Assembly (NCBI RefSeq): GCF_963855985.1
Contig: NC_087105.1
Coordinates: 5,024,501-5,088,500, forward strand
DNA length: 64,000 bases
Direction: 5' to 3'
From: Ostrinia nubilalis
Taxonomy: Eukaryota > Arthropoda > Insecta > Lepidoptera > Crambidae
Positions 35,801 to 41,439 of this stretch are shown here, in pieces. How positions within the stretch are numbered: position 1 is the first letter of the stretch; each line of letters begins with the position of its first letter. The notes beneath the pieces were generated by a model. The model was not told where the DNA came from. It saw only the letters and a program-made list of their open reading frames with translations, and did not search any database. A program made the translations under genes and the position numbers.

Positions 35801-38800
35801 ATTACAGTCATAGAATTGTATCAGAATAACAATATTGACAATGTAATTAATCTTTTGAGATAGGTTTGTGAAAATGACCCTGAATAACGGCGTCGAGAAT
35901 TCAAAGTAAATAAAAGCATTTGTAAATCGAAGAAATGTAAGTAAAGGCGTTCCTAAAGTAGCCTTACACTTATTCGGATTCACTTTTGAAATGTGAAGCT
36001 CGCTTCCACCTTCATTCAGCCTGATCATCAGGTCATTGCTTTCCATCAGGTAAGAAGCTGGCCAAATGAAAAGTCCCTATTTGTTGTGGATAAAAAATTG
36101 TATGTTAAAATAAAAGTAACTTTTCAATTGAAATACAGCTTGAAGACCAATAATGTTTGTACTCGTAATGTATCTTTTAAAGAGAAAACTCAAAGGTTAC
36201 TTTTAAACAACGCGCGTAATTGGTGTTAATCGCTCCACCCAACCAGTTCCATCACGCAATCAGGCCGCGGCTTAAACCGTGTAAAAAGTGCGCATCGCAG
36301 ATTTGGCTAATTGCTTAATTAATAAGGGCTGGCCATTACACAGGTGGAACCGAGCCAGGGACACTTAGCGGGATAACAGGGGAGATTAAAGACCTGCCTT
36401 GTATGAAAATTAAGTCTATCTTTTAATTGGATTATTCAGTTTCTGTCATGTTTGGATCAGTATTTAAATATGGATTTAACTAGTAGTCTTTGAGTTAGTA
36501 ACATTTACTGAGCTCTACAATGAGTCGATTTTATTGATGATATACATATAGGTAACATTAATGGTTCTCGTGTAGATCTGTTCGATAGAGGATGGTCGTT
36601 CCTTGTGATTAAAGTTGCAATAAGCCATTAGGTGTTGGCGACTGTAGAACATTCCCCTGGAGAACTAAAGCAGGGGTCTAATAGGTAGTAATAGAATTAT
36701 ATAGGATGTTGTATTATTCTGTTATCATCATCATCATCATCATCAGGTCATAGAGTCTGCACTGAAGAAGAATGTCCTTCTTTAATTTTCAGAAGCAAAT
36801 GGAGGATTTGACCCACATTTCTCATGCTGGCCAGGGAGGCCTGATGTTCGCATATTTCTCCTTTAATTTACCTAAAAAATTATGTATACAATCCGTTACC
36901 GTTACTGATCTTCATTGGTTGGGTTATTATTAGCAGTCAAACTATGGATCCTAGCTACACAGGAGTTGCAGCGGTGGGAACGAGAGGTAGGAGTAGTCCC
37001 GTAATTTTCCAGAGGCAAATGGATGATTTGCCCTACACTTCCCTGCCAGGAACTTTCCACGTTGGGCAGGCCTCCTTTATTCGTCTCATAGGACATCCAC
37101 GGAAAGTGGGTGGTTCTACGATTATTCTGATTCTAGCTGTTAAAGGTTACCTCTGAATGTGACGGGTTGTGTCTCTGCGCAGGCGACGGTGGTGACGCCA
37201 CCCGCTGCGTGGTGGATTCCTTCTCGGTGGCGTGAGCGGTCGCACTGCTGCTGCTGGATGAACCTGCGGGTAAAAAATAAAATAAAAAAAAAACCAATTC
37301 CGGGTAAAACAATTCCAATTCAAGTTTTTTATTAGTATGTAGGCTCTTGCCATGGCATTTTATACGTCCCAATATTCCTTGCTCTACTACCACTAAGGGA
37401 CTACATATCGGTTAGTCCTGAGAAGAAGTGCCCGAAGAAACTCAATCACCAAAGCCTGAATAATTTCACATTAGCTTTTGTACGAGTATACTAATGAAAT
37501 TAATTTGTTTTGACAAATGTAAATATTTAATGCGATTTTAATGTTCCCACTGTTAATGCCAGCATCTAATTAAGCACGTGGTTACATGCTCGTCCGTTGT
37601 TTTACACGCCCTTTGTGATGAACTTTCAACAAGTCGTTAAAACAGTGTTAACACTTGATTTATGTAAACATCCTAACAAAACAAAGTTGCACAATTTCTC
37701 ATTTTTATAATTTTCTTGGTATTTATGCCAATAGAAATTCAATCTAAAATGCAATTTCATTGTTAATCCTCAGTTACTCAGAGAGAAAAATGTTTGCTTC
37801 TGAATTATTACTAAGACAATATTGTATTCTCTTTTCCGAGAAATAATGAGTGCAGCGTACATCACGAAGTTAAAATCTTTCTATTTTAATACGTAATGTT
37901 ACAGGAACAATAAACTTTTCCTTAGAAGCTGATGCGAGAAAAGCAAAACTTTTTAAGTGCAATTTTTTATGGAGCCAAATAAATGTAATGTAAACGCTCA
38001 AGCAACTTGTTGTTTTAATTGAAGTCATAAAAGCATCATGTCTCAGCCTAGTTAACCCGTTAGCCCCCGGGAGAGCCTGTTCATTGATTCTAAGGCGCGT
38101 CCTCCACTGACACATCCCGCGTCTCGGCAGTACCTACCTATTATCAGACTTGTCACTTCTGTAGCAATATCACGTTACTGGCACGTGATACAGGTGACGG
38201 GCGGTATAGCCGTTAGTGACGTGACTTGTTTCGAGAAGATTGGAAATTATATCCGGGAAATAGGTAAGGTTAAAACGGTTTTAGTTATTTACTAAAAAGT
38301 GGACAGGATTTTGTGTCACATTATTGGGTGCCATGCACGAATTTTCAGCAACAGATATAAAAAGAAAGTTTTTTTTTTGTCTGGCTGTTGTAATCTTTTT
38401 TTCCTAGTTCAATCAGTTGTTGTTGAAATAAAAATATTCATCAGAAGGTACAGAGATTTGAAAGTGCTGGCAGACTCCAGGGATGAGTGGAAATAACTCT
38501 ACTGACAAGAGCAAAGTTTTTAAATTATGAATGACTGACTTTGAATGTGTGTGGAGCCTTATTTAAATGGCGTCTTACAGTTTATCACGCTCAGCGCATC
38601 CTGATTGCGGGCGGTCATCCGGCATTGTACGGTGCGGCGTGTTTGGCCTAAATCAAAGCCTACATTGGAACTAATTGTTCGGTTAATGGACATTTTGTGG
38701 CAACTAACGTCTATAGTTATGGGCGTATGGTATTAATTTGAATATGACGCATGGTAATATGGATACTATCCTTAGGTTAAATGCTTTAGGAGATATTTCT

Positions 38801-40532
38801 AGGAAAGTTTTTACTATTAATTGAGCGCTATGATACATGAGAGAGGTATTTGATTGCTTTTTTGTGTAAGTAACTCATAAAATACAGCTTATACTTATAT
38901 TTATTGTTTTGCAGCCTTGTGCAGAAGTGTTTCTCTCTTTCTCTAGAACCTACCAGCACTGCGCACTTGCCCAAATATTATTATCACTGAATGATGAATA
39001 CCTAACGTTCTGAAAGTGATGCAGGGACGTAAAAGACCTTCCTAAGATCAACTGTCTTAAAATAAATGTATTAAATAAGTACAGAAGTGACATCAATAGT
39101 TTTAAACTCACTGTTCTCTGCCGGCGGCTGGTGGTGGTTCTCGGTGTGCCGGCGCAGCGAGCGCGCGTCGCAGTACGACTTGCCGCAGCCGTCTGCCTTG
39201 CACTCGTACGGCTTCTTGTTGCGGTGGGTCAGCATGTGGCCATTGCTGCAAGAGGAGGAGGATTAGGCCCTGTTGCTCAAAGCCGAGAGGAGAGATGTGT
39301 TTGAATAAATGGTCAGATTTCCGAACCGAAAGTGAGCGGAGAGGTGATGTGGAAATACAAAATCTGATTGGTTATTTAAACACATCTCCTGTCCGCTTTG
39401 GTGGAAATCAGGCCTTAAAGATTGAGCCGCACTTGAGCGTCGCTGTAAGGCGCGACACATACCTACTTAGAGGGTCAAGATTTTGTATGGTGTTTAGTGC
39501 ATTAGAGCGGCTCTGTATTAAACGTAGTTCTATGGTAGTGATGTACAGTGCAGTGACACGTTCCGACCTTGAAAATCGTTTAATTAAAAATAAGGCTAAT
39601 AACTCTAAATAGCACCACTAAGTCTAGTTTTCCAATCAATGAAATCCAAATCCTTGCGCGATACGTAAATAAATCGGTTATGAAGTCAAACGCTTACTAA
39701 TTCCTCTGTGCACTGCTGCACTCCGCTTTGACTAGCTAATCGAATGTAAACTATCTGCGCAACTACTCTTTGGTCATACGCGACATATGTTGCGGTGCGA
39801 GGTGGCGCTTTAATCGGTGAGGCTCGCACCATGAATATTGATGAGCATCGTCCGCATTGACTGAGCGCAGGGGGGTTACTCCGAAAAACGTCATCCGAAG
39901 TTTCGAATGTTGTCATCCCTCTCACGCAAAGCGAGATGCTAGCTTGAGCGACCGTGACAGATAGACTCGAAACTACGTGAGCGTTTCGGAGTCACCCTGC
40001 AGTCCCGGTGACCCACTTAACTCCAAACCGTTTCTTTATAACCCCAATTAATGTTCTCGTGTATGAGCACGTGCATTTTACTGCAGCACGTTAATGCACA
40101 TAGAGAATTAATTCCCAACTGTCTATGCTTGCACATTTTGCACAGTTCACAACCGCTGCGCCAGTTCTAGAGAGAAGTAGGAGTTAGCTAAACAATCCTG
40201 TGTTGGCATTGTAGCGCTTTTGGTTTTGTGGTTGTAGTTGAACTATTGATCTGTAGATTTTGGAGTATTCCAGTGATGGTGAACAATATAATACTCTAGC
40301 TATGCAGGCTGAGGTCAAAACGGTTCTCAAATGACCATACTACGTTTGAAAATGACAAAAAAAATGTTGACAACATTTTTAAAAGTACATATGATAAAGA
40401 ATAAATAACTTACAGATGGTCCTGTCTTTTGAAAGCTTTCGCGCACGTGATGCAGACGTACTTCCGCTCATCGCTATGCGTGAGTTTGTGTTTCGCCAGC
40501 GCGGATGCGTTACCGAAGATCTTATTGCACAC
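11711..40532 (-). CDS. TRERF1-like: TRERF1/MIDEAS/ZNF541-type zinc finger, ELM2-SANT corepressor scaffold (15 exons, 5'-partial)
   Basis: Joined coding exons on the minus strand: 40414-40532, 39112-39245, 37151-37263, 34569-34718, 17770-17961, 17299-17437, 16985-17208, 16339-16911, 16036-16260, 15739-15940, 15233-15415, 13823-14061, 13025-13132, 12838-12947, 11711-11804. They total 2805 nt, or 934 residues plus stop. Every junction has AG and GT and the phases agree. C2H2 fingers fall at residues 2-19 (first Cys on an unseen exon), 27-47, 55-77, 210-230 and 899-919; ELM2 at about 710-793; SANT at about 804-850. In this family ELM2-SANT binds and activates HDAC1/2 in the nucleus and the fingers contact DNA or partners, so a chromatin repressor scaffold is the likely role. 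The fourth finger (ALNGHMRLHGG), the last finger (KVKSRSAHMKSH) and the SANT end (FYYFWKK) identify the family. The N-terminus is missing. Whether it is closest to TRERF1, MIDEAS or ZNF541 cannot be settled here, since insects probably have one ancestral copy. Confidence 0.93.
11805..12837 (-). other. Last intron (1033 bp)
   Basis: AT-rich with no coding signal. Near 12126-12273 AAGCGTGGCGTAA and an inverted TTACGCCACGTT bound about 150 bp of AT-rich DNA and may be a small inverted-repeat transposon. A GC-rich patch at 12365-12455 repeats CACTGAGCCGG twice. Nothing else stands out. Confidence 0.5.
12838..12947 (-). CDS. TRERF1-like: Exon: Gly/Pro-rich linker and start of C2H2 finger 5
   Basis: The 110-nt exon (phase 0 in, 2 out) follows a 77-bp intron with acceptor CTCCGCCCCAG; the donor is GTAAGT. 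It encodes a Gly/Pro/Ser/Ala-rich stretch, then YDGEEFPCKICGK, the Cys pair of a C2H2 finger. The final AA of the exon joins an A on the last exon to complete Lys. The overlapping plus-strand and minus-strand long frames at 12701-13201 are shadows of these exons. Confidence 0.9.
13025..13132 (-). CDS. TRERF1-like: Exon: C-terminal part of the SANT domain
   Basis: The 36-codon exon is phase 0 on both sides, with acceptor ATTTTCAG and donor GTAAGC. VRTKDSKQCVQFYYFWKKVT is SANT helix 3. The Q-C-V-x2-(F/Y)-Y-Y-x-W-K-K pattern matches MTA1-, CoREST- and TRERF1-type SANT domains, where the Tyr and Lys residues line the inositol-phosphate pocket between SANT and HDAC1. This supports an HDAC-binding rather than DNA-binding SANT. 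The product then reads DYKTLYLRSWTVDAH. Confidence 0.95.
13225..13822 (-). repeat. Tandem array of partial copies of the SANT exon 3' end
   Basis: Four degraded copies of the last 65-70 bp of exon 13823-14061 start (minus-strand 3' edge) at about 13701, 13597, 13404 and 13278 and are spaced 104-193 bp apart. Each holds the sequence coding GLGHYDKDFYRIAQL with changes; the copies at 13701 and 13597 keep GTGAGT and the one at 13404 has GTGAAT. The filler between copies repeats CGTAGCACTGTTCTTATTCG, with variants, about five times. The upstream part of the exon and its acceptor are missing, so these cannot be spliced as normal exons. They fill most of a 690-bp intron. Confidence 0.86.
13823..14061 (-). 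CDS. TRERF1-like: Exon: C-terminal ELM2 half and first part of SANT
   Basis: The 239-nt exon (phase 1 in, 0 out) has acceptor TTTTTGCCTCCAG and donor GTGAGT. RMFMELAMCAAMPVGGHTRE and FALQTLGECGGDIRAATLRL correspond to the later ELM2 helices (bulky residues, GG, then a helix ending in L-x2-G-D). RWAPDEVEAFLAGLGHYDKD then FYRIAQL is SANT helices 1-2 with the conserved W, E, F and DF residues. The SANT domain is cut here and continues on exon 13025-13132. GC content is high. A tandem array of copies of its last about 70 bp follows. Confidence 0.94.
14290..14828 (-). pseudogene. ELM2 exon copies 4-6, decayed
   Basis: Copy 4 (14684-14828) has a 1-base insertion after the DVISHL codons and a 1-base loss before ALCGDRV, so the frame is lost in the middle and then regained; the LHRAPEQLLWDPG segment is deleted. 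Copy 5 (14531-14667) has the single-base loss only and stays out of frame, and it has the same deletion. Copy 6 is a fragment from 14364 to about 14290 with an early stop. All keep the GGTCTA acceptor-side motif, and copies 4-5 keep the GTCAGT-type donor. Copies 4 and 5 share the deletion, so one probably arose from the other. Confidence 0.85.
14845..15015 (-). other. ELM2 exon copy 3, full-length and in phase: possible alternative exon
   Basis: Similarity to the ELM2 exon spans 15034-14845. An AG within ATCATCAG just before 15015 gives a 171-nt exon, phase 1 on both sides, with donor GTCAGT. It encodes DSDVLFHLDEPRPPQINVGR followed by AHQANIPALCGDRVDLHRAP and the LLWDP end. Changes from the source copy are few (for example S to F, E to D, Q to P, D to N), mostly conservative, and no stop or frameshift occurs. 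It could replace or be added to exon 15233-15415 without changing frame. Whether it is ever spliced is unknown. Confidence 0.65.
15051..15200 (-). other. ELM2 exon copy 2, open but shortened
   Basis: This is a near copy of exon 15233-15415 with similarity from 15216 to 15051. From the first AG (before 15216) the required phase hits a TAG at once. From a second AG inside the copy, ending just before 15200, the exon is 150 nt, phase 1 on both sides and open. The core PQISVGRAHQVDNPARHRAP lacks about eight codons around the IPALCGDRVDL segment. The donor GTCAGT is kept. It could be an alternative exon, but loss of part of ELM2 suggests decay. Confidence 0.6.
15233..15415 (-). CDS. TRERF1-like: Exon: N-terminal half of the ELM2 domain (source copy of an exon array)
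   Basis: The 183-nt exon is phase 1 on both sides, with acceptor TTTGCTTCAG and donor GTCAGT. It encodes SDNDVLSHLEEPRQPQINVG and then RAHQADIPALCGDRVDL with EQLLWDP. INVG-x3-Q-A-(D/E)-IP is the ELM2 start motif, here at residues 710-721 of the joined product, and the Trp of LLWDP is the usual ELM2 tryptophan. ELM2 helps dimerise and dock HDAC1/2. It joins exon 13823-14061 directly in phase. Five further copies follow downstream, and this is the only one that uses its full-length frame from a standard acceptor. Confidence 0.93.
15739..15940 (-). CDS. TRERF1-like: Exon: basic region and pre-ELM2 motif
   Basis: The 202-nt exon (phase 0 in, 1 out) has acceptor TTTCCACCAG and donor GTGAGA. It carries a basic patch, SPQRRKRRASPAGPYRSRMR, which could be a nuclear localisation signal. 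HYVPQPILPPDREGSGLL then matches the tyrosine/proline then 'REGSGL' pattern that precedes ELM2 in vertebrate family members. It joins in phase to the ELM2 exon 323 bp downstream. Confidence 0.9.
16036..16260 (-). CDS. TRERF1-like: Exon: acidic then Arg/Ser-rich linker
   Basis: The 75-codon exon is phase 0 on both sides, with acceptor AATTTCCAG and donor GTAAGT. It starts with VEEALEEVLPEECRSLDAYT, then LEPSPTPRRIMLNSEDPLLS, and later RPLRRHQRITSTVSSMDQWQ. The intron to its upstream neighbour is 78 bp and to its downstream neighbour 95 bp. No domain is recognised. Codon use and phase match the neighbours. Confidence 0.88.
16339..16911 (-). CDS. TRERF1-like: Exon: large disordered region with tandem SPG motifs
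   Basis: This is the longest exon, 191 codons, phase 0 on both sides, with acceptor CTTTTCACAG and donor GTAAGC. It opens VVKRSASDPGQ. The motif FTFRPELFGVSFNSDDGYFS resembles the conserved segment N-terminal to ELM2 in this family. The acidic stretch EQLEELASLEDYA follows, then an imperfect repeat SPG(I/L)xY(T/S) occurring about five times (SPGIGYT, SPGLSYS, SPGLAYT, SPGGTYS, SPGFAYP). The last part is Ala/Ser/His/Pro-rich. It is most likely disordered and may act in transcription or partner binding. Confidence 0.9.
16985..17208 (-). CDS. TRERF1-like: Exon: Pro/Ser/Thr-rich linker ending in IELLKKGNTK
   Basis: The 224-nt exon (phase 1 in, 0 out) has acceptor CTTTTCAG and donor GTTAGT. The product is rich in Pro, Ser, Thr and Ala and ends with DSTLIELLKKGNTK. 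The next exon begins VVKRSASDP, so a short basic helix may cross the junction. The introns on either side are only 90 and 73 bp. The plus-strand frames here are shadows. Confidence 0.86.
17299..17437 (-). CDS. TRERF1-like: Exon: linker with VRALIEEKII motif
   Basis: The 139-nt exon (phase 0 in, 1 out) has acceptor TTTTTATAG and donor GTAATT. It encodes DSDSKKLDKKESTGPPLQTA, then SVSVRALIEEKIISRRG and a Ser/Thr-rich end. The ALIEEKI segment is probably a short helix kept in the family region after finger 4. No known catalytic or binding residues are visible. Confidence 0.86.
17547..17748. mobile_element. Perfect 94-bp inverted repeat (hairpin MITE) in a short intron
   Basis: Arms 17547-17640 and 17655-17748 are exact inverse copies as read base by base, with a 14-nt loop. 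Ends read GTACCTCTAGTAGG. The inner part contains CAGCGCCCCCTA. It makes up 202 of the 332 bp of the intron between exons 17770-17961 and 17299-17437 and starts 21 nt after the donor site. Perfect arms mean a recent insertion or selection for pairing. No ORF. Confidence 0.9.
17770..17961 (-). CDS. TRERF1-like: Exon: Gly/Ala/Ser linker and C2H2 finger 4
   Basis: The 64-codon exon is phase 0 on both sides, with acceptor AATTTCCACAG and donor GTAATG. The first 30 residues are Ala/Gly/Ser-rich. Then come VECNLCHRKFKNIPALNGHM and RLHGGYFKK, a complete C-x2-C-x12-H-x3-H finger (residues 210-230 of the joined product). The NIPALNGHMRLHGG core is the strongest marker of the TRERF1/MIDEAS/ZNF541 family. 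It is separated from the N-terminal finger exons by a 16.6-kb intron. Confidence 0.93.
17962..22680 (-). other. 5-kb portion of the 16.6-kb intron, no gene recognised
   Basis: Non-coding. Notable bits are a GC-rich patch at 18305-18350 and a hairpin at about 19179-19214 (CGAGCGCCAGCCCTAA against TTAGGGCGCTCG). I see no coding exon on either strand; the frame at 20102-20332 has no coding-like base use. Confidence 0.45.
22681..22790. mobile_element. MITE, GGCTGAGTTGCACCA family, copy 1
   Basis: The left end AGGCTGGGTTGTACCA and the inverted right end TGGTGCAACTCAGCCT enclose about 80 bp that includes TTTGACAAACGTC and ACCGGTTGTCGTGACAG. TA adjoins the left end. A second, 3'-truncated copy lies at 44435-44549. 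Confidence 0.75.
23450..23545 (+). mobile_element. 3' tail of a non-LTR retrotransposon, copy 1
   Basis: It shares ATGAATGCTG(T/C)TGACAACG, CTCTTGTAGC and GAGTTTTGGG with 43374-43475. Both end in a GAA-rich run (AAGAAGAAG), as expected for a retrotransposon 3' tail. No coding part remains. Confidence 0.6.
23546..27893 (-). other. Intron sequence, no gene recognised
   Basis: AT-rich non-coding DNA. A duplicated ACCGGGTAGA occurs at 25482-25501. A GC-rich patch at 27160-27330 ends near a short TG-rich run (GTGTCTGTGTGTGTATATGG at 27361-27380) and might be regulatory, but nothing specific can be shown. Confidence 0.4.
27894..28905. repeat. Tandem satellite, ~226-240-bp unit, about four to five copies
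   Basis: Units start with ACTC(G/T)CAACAATGAA at about 27894, 28134 and 28358, followed by shorter copies near 28740 and 28815. Each carries CCCGCCCAGATCGGGGATTA, GACTGTTAGTGGTTGCGTTA and AGGGTAATACG(T/A)CGACAT-type sequence. Copies 1 and 2 are nearly identical. Copy 3 is split by a MITE at 28411-28595. The long minus-strand frame here is only a by-product. Confidence 0.85.
28411..28595. mobile_element. MITE inserted in the satellite, 185 bp
   Basis: The ends CAGTGTGCATACCATGAG and CTCATGGTAAGCACACTG are inverted with one mismatch, and the similarity continues inward through TTTACGTTAGGTGTG. The interior has GCAGCGCCCCTAGCGGC. The flanking satellite unit continues on both sides, showing later insertion. 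Confidence 0.82.
28906..30143 (-). other. Intron sequence, no gene recognised
   Basis: Non-coding. TGACGTCATACATGACGTAG-type sequence at about 29172-29191 contains CRE-like TGACGTCA. No exon or clear transposon is recognised. Confidence 0.4.
30144..30377. mobile_element. MITE-like repeat, TTGACACCA ends, copy 1
   Basis: It starts TTGACACCATTC and ends GGTGGTGTCAA, short inverted ends. It is about 85-90% like 47826-48076 by eye, including AATTCGAAATCACAACTTTT and TAGTGACGTCACTTGCTTG. No ORF. Confidence 0.7.
30405..30588. mobile_element. MITE with ~40-bp imperfect inverted ends, TGAGGGTTTT family
   Basis: The left end TGAGGGTTTTCGCGAATGAA continues to AGATGGCAAGACG. The right end, inverted, reads TGAGGGTTTTTGCGTATGAA to AGATGGCAATACG. 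The size is 184 bp. It lies 27 bp from the preceding MITE. No ORF. Confidence 0.8.
31181..31863 (+). pseudogene. Decayed Myb/SANT-like (MSANTD3-type) gene of the Harbinger element
   Basis: An ATG at 31181 starts MDKTTTIG before a GTTAGT donor-like site. After TTTTTCAG the sequence holds KKLPFSSQEKE and, after a frameshift, LLIV. Further on, RLTHQLKSCWNNLKTQRMKE is the last helix of a Myb/SANT-like domain. The final part encodes LQREKILIERENNLLEHEKK then IYDLQIHKIKLDIED and stop at 31861-31863, a coiled coil as in MSANTD3-like proteins. Stops and shifts break the frame. In Harbinger transposons this protein helps the transposase enter the nucleus and bind the ends. Confidence 0.7.
32006..32143 (-). 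pseudogene. N-terminal remnant of a PIF/Harbinger transposase
   Basis: A 45-codon frame, MDYSSEEEFDNYINEQSRIS then TRKVIRDSQNPFDYYNSDEF, ends at a TGA. The NPFDYY-(S/N)-(D/E)-(D/E)-EF pattern is typical of the N-terminus of HARBI1-like transposases. The rest, including the DDE residues, is absent. It is oriented opposite to the Myb/SANT-like gene, as usual for the family. Confidence 0.7.
32399..34054 (-). other. Intron sequence, no gene recognised
   Basis: AT-rich. The stretch 33080-33290 is rich in TTACTACGA, GCTACGT and related words and may be part of an unknown repeat. No coding signal. Confidence 0.4.
34055..34568 (-). repeat. Tandem array of four decayed copies of the Ser/Pro exon
   Basis: Directly 3' of exon 34569-34718 on the minus strand lie copies at 34417-34537 (121 nt), 34265-34389 (125 nt), 34121-34241 (121 nt) and a fragment at about 34055-34093. 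Their 5' edges are exactly 148 bp apart. Each begins TCAAG(C/A)AACTCCGGCTC and the three longer ones end at a CATAGG/GT donor. The acceptor AG is kept in three, but the copy starting at 34389 has AA instead. None of the three full copies is a multiple of three long, because the Pro-coding middle was lost or altered. Splicing one in would shift the frame. They look like non-functional products of local tandem duplication. Confidence 0.88.
34569..34718 (-). CDS. TRERF1-like: Exon: Ser/Pro-rich linker, intact source copy of a tandem exon array
   Basis: This is exactly 50 codons, phase 0 to phase 0, with acceptor TCTGTTTACAG and donor GTGAGT. It encodes a Ser-rich start (SSNSGSEKSSASAGGSDSS), a Pro-rich middle (TPPAPPTPPAKPKP) and a basic end (TKSRPRSCSSASHR). 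It is the only one of five neighbouring copies whose length is a multiple of three and whose phases match both neighbouring exons, so I take it as the functional copy. No folded domain is seen; phosphorylation or nuclear targeting by the basic end is possible but not shown. Confidence 0.85.
34790..35105 (+). mobile_element. Helitron-like 3' remnant
   Basis: It contains CTGACTGACTGAC, ACGCACAGCCCAAACCACTG, GACGTAGGCAGCCGCTAAGA and an end reading GAAGTCGCGGGCGGCCTCTAGT. A GC-rich stem before CTAG-T matches a Helitron 3' terminus, and this string family is widespread in insects. A 32-bp palindrome (CTATAGTCTGGT, loop, inverse) sits inside at about 34971-35002. Class assignment is from memory of such repeats. 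Confidence 0.5.
35106..36719 (-). other. Intron sequence, no gene recognised
   Basis: Mostly AT-rich. The GC-rich patch 35630-35695 (CGCGTCCGCGGAGTG and similar) might be regulatory. The frame at 35358-35600 lacks coding-like base use. Confidence 0.4.
36720..37150 (+). repeat. ATC/TCA microsatellite and two segments of a dispersed repeat
   Basis: A run of about seven TCA units lies at 36724-36744. After it, TTTTCAGAAGCAAATGGAGG, then GATTTGACCCACA, recurs in altered form at 37007-37040 as TTTCCAGAGGCAAATGGATG, then GATTTGCCCTACA. This wording is common in lepidopteran repeats. It ends next to the donor site of exon 37151-37263. Confidence 0.5.
37151..37263 (-). CDS. TRERF1-like: Exon: Ser-rich linker
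   Basis: The 113-nt exon (phase 1 in, 0 out) has acceptor TTTTACCCGCAG and donor GTAACC. It encodes a low-complexity stretch starting with six Ser and containing ATEKESTTQRVASPPSPAQR. No domain is visible. Phase continuity with both neighbours and GC-rich codons in an AT-rich setting support it. It is a flexible tether between the N-terminal finger cluster and the rest. Confidence 0.82.
37264..39111 (-). other. Intron between the Ser linker exon and finger 2/3 exon
   Basis: AT-rich, 1848 bp, no coding signal. A TTTTTTTT run occurs at 38370-38378 and another near 38398. No transposon ends recognised. Confidence 0.45.
39112..39245 (-). CDS. TRERF1-like: Exon: end of C2H2 finger 2 and finger 3
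   Basis: The 134-nt exon (phase 2 in, phase 1 out) has acceptor CTCTTGCAG and donor GTGAGT. Its first base completes the Leu codon before NGHMLTHRNKKPYE, giving C-x2-C-x12-H-x3-H for finger 2. It then encodes CKADGCGKSYCDARSLRRH, a C-x4-C-x12-H finger with H-E-N-H-H at its end. The linker RNKKPYE is a normal finger-to-finger linker, so fingers 1-3 form one tandem array suited to DNA binding. A transposon ends only about 18 nt upstream of the acceptor. Confidence 0.91.
39266..39414. mobile_element. Harbinger-like MITE next to a splice acceptor, TTA duplication
   Basis: TTA flanks both sides (39263-39265 and 39415-39417). The outer ends are GGCC. Inside, GAGATGTGTTTGAATAAATG and its imperfect inverse (AGGAGATGTGTTTAAATAAC on the other strand) pair around a loop. 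On the gene strand the element ends 20 nt upstream of the finger 2/3 exon, right against the pyrimidine tract. Confidence 0.82.
39868..39999. mobile_element. MITE, CAGGGTGACTCCGAAA family
   Basis: The left end CAGGGGGGTTACTCCGAAAA and the right end inverse CAGGGTGACTCCGAAACG are imperfect inverted ends. The interior has GAAGTTTCGA and TCGAAACT pairing. No ORF. Confidence 0.65.
40414..40532 (-). CDS. TRERF1-like: Exon: C2H2 fingers 1 (rest) and 2 (start)
   Basis: The acceptor TTGTTCCAG sits just before 40532 and the donor GTAAGT follows 40414. The exon is 119 nt, phase 0 at its start and 2 at its end. It begins with VCNKIFGNASALAKHKLTH, the second Cys and both His of a C2H2 finger; the first Cys must come from an upstream exon. 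A TGEKP-like linker (HSDERKYV) leads into CITCAKAFKRQDHL, whose two His are on the next exon. Finger 1 is thus cut by an intron inside its Cys pair. This is the most 5' coding exon I could place. Confidence 0.9.
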
Positions 40533-41439
40533 CTGGAACAAATGATAGGCACTAAAGTATTAAATAAACACATCTATGTACAGTCGAAAGCACATCTCGG
40601 ACTACTACTATTATTTGTTGAAATAACATACGAGTAACATTATACAGTGTGTGCTTTAAAGTGCGAAGGGTAAAAAATTAGAGGGGTTCCCTAATATTAG
40701 CACCAAGTTTAATTATTTTAAATAAAATGAGAAAAACATTGTTTATGAAATGAAGAGCTTCATGAATAGCAACCAGACTTTCAAAGTGACCTCTAGTTAC
40801 CTTTTGTGAGAACATTTATTTATCAACTTAAATAAACTTGAAATCCAACAGCTTTTGTATTGCGAATTGAATATACAAACATTAAACGGCTCAAATAATT
40901 TTGCGTGTTCTCAAGAATCCATTAGTCAAAACAACTCCACAAAGGTACGTGCGATTATTGTGCCAAGTTAAGTTCGAAAAAGTCCTCGCAAACATGGCTG
41001 ACTTGCGCCTTTTGAAGTCCGCGAGCAGGGATAATTAAAATGAAGGGCAACTCAATATTTGGCTGTAATAAGACAACAATGGGACTGAGAGGTCTCCGCG
41101 CGAGATGGCTAAAGGAGCCTGCACGCTTAGCCGCATGACGCTTTCAATTATGGAGCGACACGCTCCCTCCAATTAAAGAAGATAAAAAGTTTAAAAATAA
41201 CAGCAGGAATATTTGAGCGATATTTTTGCATTAAAAATACACTTCATTTTATTAGTGTCTTATTTTATGTATTGATTTTTTAAAATATCAAAACGTACTA
41301 AACCTAGACTGCATCTCACTTAACACCAGGTGCAATACCTGCAATACCTTGTGGTCAAATACCTGCCTTGTTTTTCATAAAAAAAGTTTCAAATACATTT
41401 AAAAAATCTTCATACTGTATTATTTTGACTATATGTATC
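40533..41439 (-). other. Intron or 5' flank upstream of the first placed exon
   Basis: AT-rich. A retrotransposon 3' tail fragment at about 41305-41375 (ACTGCATCTCACTTAACACC, GGTCAAATACCTGCCTTG) matches tails at 51903-51975 and 58884-58960. No exon carrying the missing first Cys of finger 1 was found. Confidence 0.5.

Noticed and set aside
36724..36744. TCA run considered as a poly-Ser or poly-His coding repeat
   Set aside because: It sits in an intron within a dispersed repeat, with stops nearby; a plain microsatellite.
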